Below, one piece after another: positions 4,509-6,975 of a DNA stretch of 6,975 bases. Origin of the DNA: Chloroflexota bacterium (GTDB lineage Bacteria; Chloroflexota; Anaerolineae; B4-G1); NCBI GenBank assembly GCA_011046405.1, contig DSAR01000585.1, positions 1 to 6,975 on the forward strand, written 5' to 3'. The notes under the pieces were generated by a model. It saw nothing but the letters and a program-made list of their open reading frames with translations, did no database searches and was not told where the DNA came from. How positions within the stretch are numbered: position 1 is the first letter of the stretch; every line of letters starts with the position of its first letter. Made by a program: the position numbers and the translations under genes.

Positions 4509-6593
4509 TCAATTTTCACGCTTCGAGCGCCCTGGCGGCCCTTGAATGGTCTGGGAGGGCGGGACGCGCTTGTCTTGAGAGCCATCTTGAGAGCCATCTT
4601 GAGACCTGTCTCGAGAATCACCTTGAGAACTGGCTTGAAAAAAGGCTTGGGAACCGACGCGCTGGGTCGGCGCCGACATGGATGACGGCGTAGGTTGCGG
4701 AGAGGCTTCGGATGGTGCTTGCGACCCCAGACGGCGCGTGGCGCCTCCCAGGCGTTTCAATTGCAGCCGCGTCTGCCCGACCTCGATCATGGCATCCGGC
4801 TGGAGCAGTACCCGCTGGTGTGGTGGAATCGGCATACCGTTGACGCGCGTGCCGTTCGTGCTGCCCTCGTCGGTGATGTAGAATTGGGTCTGCTCGAGCT
4901 GGATGGAGAAATGTGGATTGGAAGTGTACTCGTCGTAAAGGGCGAAATCGCTGAATTGTGGATCTCGTCCCACTTTTGTGACGTTGGCGGAGAGGCGCAG
5001 TTCCTGGCCCACGTTAGCGCCCTGGAGGATGACCAGTTTGCCCGGCGCCTGCTGCGACGCACCACCCAGCCGCTTGGTGACCCCGCTGAGCGCGCCGGTC
5101 GCGCCGACGGCGACCTTGCGGGCCAGTTCCCCCCGTGTCTTGATGAGTATCGCGAAGAGCAGTAGCAGGCCCATCAATAGGGCTGCCAGCATCAGCAGAA
5201 GCCACCAGTTCTGGCGACCCTCTTCGACGAGCGTTTGCTGGACCGGCACGACTCTCTCCTCCCACGTCGCCTGGATGCTGACCGGTTGGCTCGTCATCTT
5301 GCCATCCAGGTAAGGGTCATCCGCCTCAGCCAGCAACGTGAAAGCCTGCCGTTGGATCTCGGTGCTCGGGGTCACCACCCGGCTCAAGTTCCACTCGAAC
5401 GGAAAATCGGGCGGTGTATCGCTGGCACCGATGAGCACCCCATTGGCGAAGTAGCGTACCTGGGAGGGCAATCTCTCCGCGCCGTCGTTGGACGTGACCT
5501 GTACGCTGAGATGGGCGAAAGTCGGGAGGAAACCTCTCGTCGTCTTGGAATAGGGGACGGTGTAACGGACGTCATCGCCAGGGGTGGCCAAAGTGATTTT
5601 CGGGATTTGTAATGGCGACGAAACCGTCGCTTCGTCGGAACCATTGCCGATGGGGGTATCGACGACCTGGATGCGTACCTGGTAATCTCCCTGCGGGCGA
5701 TACAATGGGAAGGTCACCCGGTAAGTCTGGCGTTGGGTGACGATGTTTTCGAACAGGTTCAAGACTTCGGCGCGGGTCTCTTCGCTGTGCGTCATATAGC
5801 GGCCATGGGTCTGGACGGCCAACGCTTCCATATTGTCCGCGTCGGTCGAGCGGCCCGGCGCTTCCATCCGTACCGCGTAGAGCATAATGCCGTGCTGGAG
5901 ACATTTGTTGATGATGATCGTCTCGTGAGATTCGCTGCTGAATTGATTGTCGATCCCATCGGAAAAAATGACGATGATCGGACGACGGTGGGCCAGTTTT
6001 TCCTCGCTGTCCGCGTCATCGTTTTCTGCAATCCATGCAATCGCCTGGTCGATGCCGTCGTAAAGCGGCGTCACCTCGTTCACCACCTCGGTGCGGATTT
6101 TATCGAACTCGTTGCGCAGGGCGTTGGGGTCGTAATCGGTGAACGGCGCCAGGGGCGTCAATCCGCCTTCCTCTCGTCCCCGGATACCGATGAGGGCGGC
6201 CATGTCGGCTGATGGACTGCCGTCCAGGTCGAGCATGTCGAGCAGCGCGTTGGCCAGTTCGACCGCCTGTCCGGCCCGGGGGTCGCCTGCACGAGCAATG
6301 CCACCCCGGTCGATGATCATCACGACAGCCACGCCGGAGGTCTCAGACGAGACCGAGGCTCGTACGTCCTGTCCGGATACCTGGACCGCGAAGTTGGCCT
6401 CGCTCAGGTCCTCGATGGCCCGGCCGGTGTTGGGGTCGACGACGGAGACATCGGCGTGGGCGTCAGGCGGGGTGGTTTCTACTTTTCCCAGGATGTCCAC
6501 GTCGGGTCGTCGTCCCTGAGCCAGGCACAGGGACCATCCTGCCAAGAGGATGATCAGTATGCTAAGTGTAGTTAGGGCGAGTGCCTTCTTCAT
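4509..6593 (-). CDS. Transmembrane vWA-FHA protein (extracytoplasmic von Willebrand A domain, cytoplasmic FHA domain)
   Basis: This 694-aa first gene of the operon is probably the phosphothreonine-reading adaptor or effector of the kinase/phosphatase pair. Residues 1-25 form a signal peptide (KK, then a hydrophobic core; likely cut after CLA before Gln26). A vWA-like domain spans about 85-288, with Asp95, Thr175 and Asp212 of the metal site but without the usual DxSxS serines. Residues 290-445 are beta-rich and unassigned, possibly Ig-like. A membrane helix (463-484) is followed by KTRGELARK, which puts the rest inside. The FHA domain (about 519-613) has intact binding residues: GR (543-544), S558-N-P-H561 and GSTNGT (577-582). 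Spacings Arg544-Ser558-Asn580 match classical FHA domains. A polar tail (616-694) contains a four-residue xSQx repeat. The ATG at 6593 has AAGGAG 9 nt upstream. Without the signal peptide and helix it would resemble cytoplasmic FHA scaffolds; the two-sided arrangement suggests signalling across the membrane. Confidence 0.92.
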   Translation of the reverse strand: MKKALALTTLSILIILLAGWSLCLAQGRRPDVDILGKVETTPPDAHADVSVVDPNTGRAIEDLSEANFAVQVSGQDVRASVSSETSGVAVVMIIDRGGIARAGDPRAGQAVELANALLDMLDLDGSPSADMAALIGIRGREEGGLTPLAPFTDYDPNALRNEFDKIRTEVVNEVTPLYDGIDQAIAWIAENDDADSEEKLAHRRPIIVIFSDGIDNQFSSESHETIIINKCLQHGIMLYAVRMEAPGRSTDADNMEALAVQTHGRYMTHSEETRAEVLNLFENIVTQRQTYRVTFPLYRPQGDYQVRIQVVDTPIGNGSDEATVSSPLQIPKITLATPGDDVRYTVPYSKTTRGFLPTFAHLSVQVTSNDGAERLPSQVRYFANGVLIGASDTPPDFPFEWNLSRVVTPSTEIQRQAFTLLAEADDPYLDGKMTSQPVSIQATWEERVVPVQQTLVEEGRQNWWLLLMLAALLMGLLLLFAILIKTRGELARKVAVGATGALSGVTKRLGGASQQAPGKLVILQGANVGQELRLSANVTKVGRDPQFSDFALYDEYTSNPHFSIQLEQTQFYITDEGSTNGTRVNGMPIPPHQRVLLQPDAMIEVGQTRLQLKRLGGATRRLGSQAPSEASPQPTPSSMSAPTQRVGSQAFFQASSQGDSRDRSQDGSQDGSQDKRVPPSQTIQGPPGRSKREN
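4574..4657 (-). repeat. 12-nt tandem repeat (7 units) in the tail of the vWA-FHA gene
   Basis: Seven consecutive 12-base units share the plus-strand core CTTGAGA or a close variant. Units 1 and 2 (4574-4585 and 4586-4597) are identical (CTTGAGAGCCAT), and divergence grows toward 4657. Because 12 is a multiple of 3, the units code a tetrapeptide x-S-Q-x (residues about 646-674; Gln at 649, 653, 657, 665, 669, 673). The repeat lies in the cytoplasmic tail after the FHA domain. Confidence 0.88.
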
Positions 6594-6656
6594 GATATAT
6601 CGCTCCTTAACGTCACAGCGCTGATTTCACTTGACAATGGCACATGAGTTGATCTC

Positions 6657-6671
6657 AGACTTCCGAAGTCT
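6657..6671. promoter_or_regulatory. Perfect 7-1-7 palindrome, candidate operator
   Basis: AGACTTC-C-GAAGTCT is a perfect inverted repeat with a 1-base centre, ending 63 bases before the ATG of the vWA-FHA gene. Its size and position suit a dimeric regulator site for the operon. No regulator gene is visible in the window, so the role is inference. Confidence 0.35.
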
Positions 6672-6690
6672 AGAAAATGGCCTGGGCGCG

Positions 6691-6718
6691 CAAGAAACCG
6701 AGCTTTTGCGGTTCTTTG
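6691..6718. repeat. Imperfect stem-loop
   Basis: CAAGAAACCG (6691-6700) can pair with CGGTTCTTTG (6709-6718) around an 8-nt loop. There is one mismatch and one GU pair. No U-run follows in either direction, so it is not a convincing terminator. Confidence 0.4.
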
Positions 6719-6747
6719 GGATTTCGCATGGCCGCGGTGAGAGATTA

Positions 6748-6812
6748 GCCACGAATTGCACGAATTAACACGAAAAACCAAAAGATTAGTGACAATTCGT
6801 GTCATTCGTGGC
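6748..6812. repeat. Inverted repeat with CACGAAT iterations, probably a dispersed intergenic element
   Basis: GCCACGAATTGCACGAATT (6748-6766) and AATTCGTGTCATTCGTGGC (6794-6812) are inverted copies matching at 17 of 19 positions, around a 27-nt spacer. Each arm is itself built from repeated CACGAAT-like units, and a further CACGAA follows the left arm (6769-6774). GATTAG occurs as a direct repeat at 6743-6748 and 6784-6789. The pattern resembles repeat sequences common in the intergenic DNA of environmental bacteria. No transposase is present. Confidence 0.75.
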
Positions 6813-6914
6813 AAAAAATTGACCGCTTGGTAAGCCGACCATGCAAACTACCAGAGAGCCGCTTTTGCAAAGATTCAGCTGTATCATCTCAATAAACCGG
6901 GGCAAACTCGCTCG

Positions 6915-6967
6915 GGCCGGTCTCCTGACCGTGCCCGCTGTGGCTCGGTCGGGAGACCGGCCACAGC
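6915..6967. repeat. GC-rich inverted repeat with two competing hairpins
   Basis: Hairpin one: 6915-6931 pairs with 6946-6962, 17 positions with a single GU wobble (6926-6951) and a 14-nt loop. Hairpin two: GCTGTGGC (6937-6944) pairs with GCCACAGC (6960-6967), continuing past one unpaired T into CGGTC/GACCG around a GGGA loop. The two folds share bases and exclude each other. It is probably a REP-like dispersed element; an attenuator-like role is possible but unsupported by a neighbouring gene in the window. Confidence 0.75.
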
Positions 6968-6975
6968 TCCCCAAC

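Larger units (their letters stand above)
6594..6975. other. Non-coding region upstream of the operon, with repeats
   Basis: No convincing gene is present in these 382 bases. Open frames on the minus strand (to about 6814 and to the right edge) have no ribosome binding site, no domain and run through inverted repeats. The region should hold the operon promoter, but I see no clear sigma70-type pair; TTGTCA on the minus strand at 6637-6632 is a possible -35 without a convincing -10. It also contains the palindrome, stem-loop and two inverted repeats listed separately. The stretch 6820-6914 shows nothing recognisable. Confidence 0.7.

Noticed and set aside
1687..6593. A type VI secretion regulatory set or a TerY-type defence or stress island
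   Set aside because: The kinase, PP2C, FHA and vWA domains recall both, but no Tss, Ter, ATPase or nuclease gene is visible and the proteins are membrane-spanning, so only a general analogy is justified.
6631..6636. A perfect TTGACA on the plus strand
   Set aside because: No acceptable -10 box lies 16-18 nt downstream and no plus-strand gene follows.
6590..6974. Two minus-strand open frames upstream of the operon
   Set aside because: They run through inverted repeats, have no domain or ribosome binding site, and look like the spurious proteins predicted from dispersed repeats.

Overview
The window is a GC-rich bacterial segment in which every convincing gene lies on the minus strand, so it reads right to left. 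The best guess for the source is a member of the Chloroflexota, of Anaerolineae or Chloroflexia type. Three things suggest this: a secreted protein carrying the stretch IYLPLVMRN, a variant of the YLPLVLRN-like motif common in exported proteins of that phylum; long Pro/Thr 'TPTPTP' extracytoplasmic tails on signalling proteins; and dispersed-looking repeats of kinds familiar from such genomes. This is inference from motifs and was not tested by a search.

Layout, in order of transcription. About 380 bases at the right end (6594-6975) hold no convincing gene. They contain two strong inverted repeats (6748-6812 and 6915-6967), a weaker stem-loop and a short perfect palindrome that could be an operator. 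Five genes in one direction follow, with gaps of 27, 2, 36 and 58 nt, so they are probably one operon: (1) a 694-aa protein with a signal peptide, an extracytoplasmic vWA domain, one membrane segment and a cytoplasmic FHA domain; (2) a 416-aa membrane-anchored Ser/Thr kinase with a Pro/Thr-rich outer tail; (3) a 513-aa PP2C-family phosphatase with one membrane segment and an outer tail of three calcium-binding type-3 thrombospondin repeats; (4) a 454-aa secreted or anchored protein with two DUF11-like domains and a PPC-like beta domain; (5) the first 75 codons of a double zinc-ribbon protein that runs off the left edge.

Together the genes look like a membrane-centred Ser/Thr/Tyr phosphorylation module: a kinase writes, a PP2C phosphatase erases and an FHA domain reads phosphothreonine. 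All three catalytic or binding domains are cytoplasmic, and each protein reaches through the membrane with a different outer part (Pro/Thr stalk, Ca-binding repeats, vWA domain). The secreted DUF11/PPC protein may be an envelope partner. The least ordinary points are the PP2C-TM-TSP3 fusion, the kinase catalytic loop reading NLD instead of HRD, the degenerate vWA metal site, and several in-frame tandem DNA repeats in the tails of these proteins.
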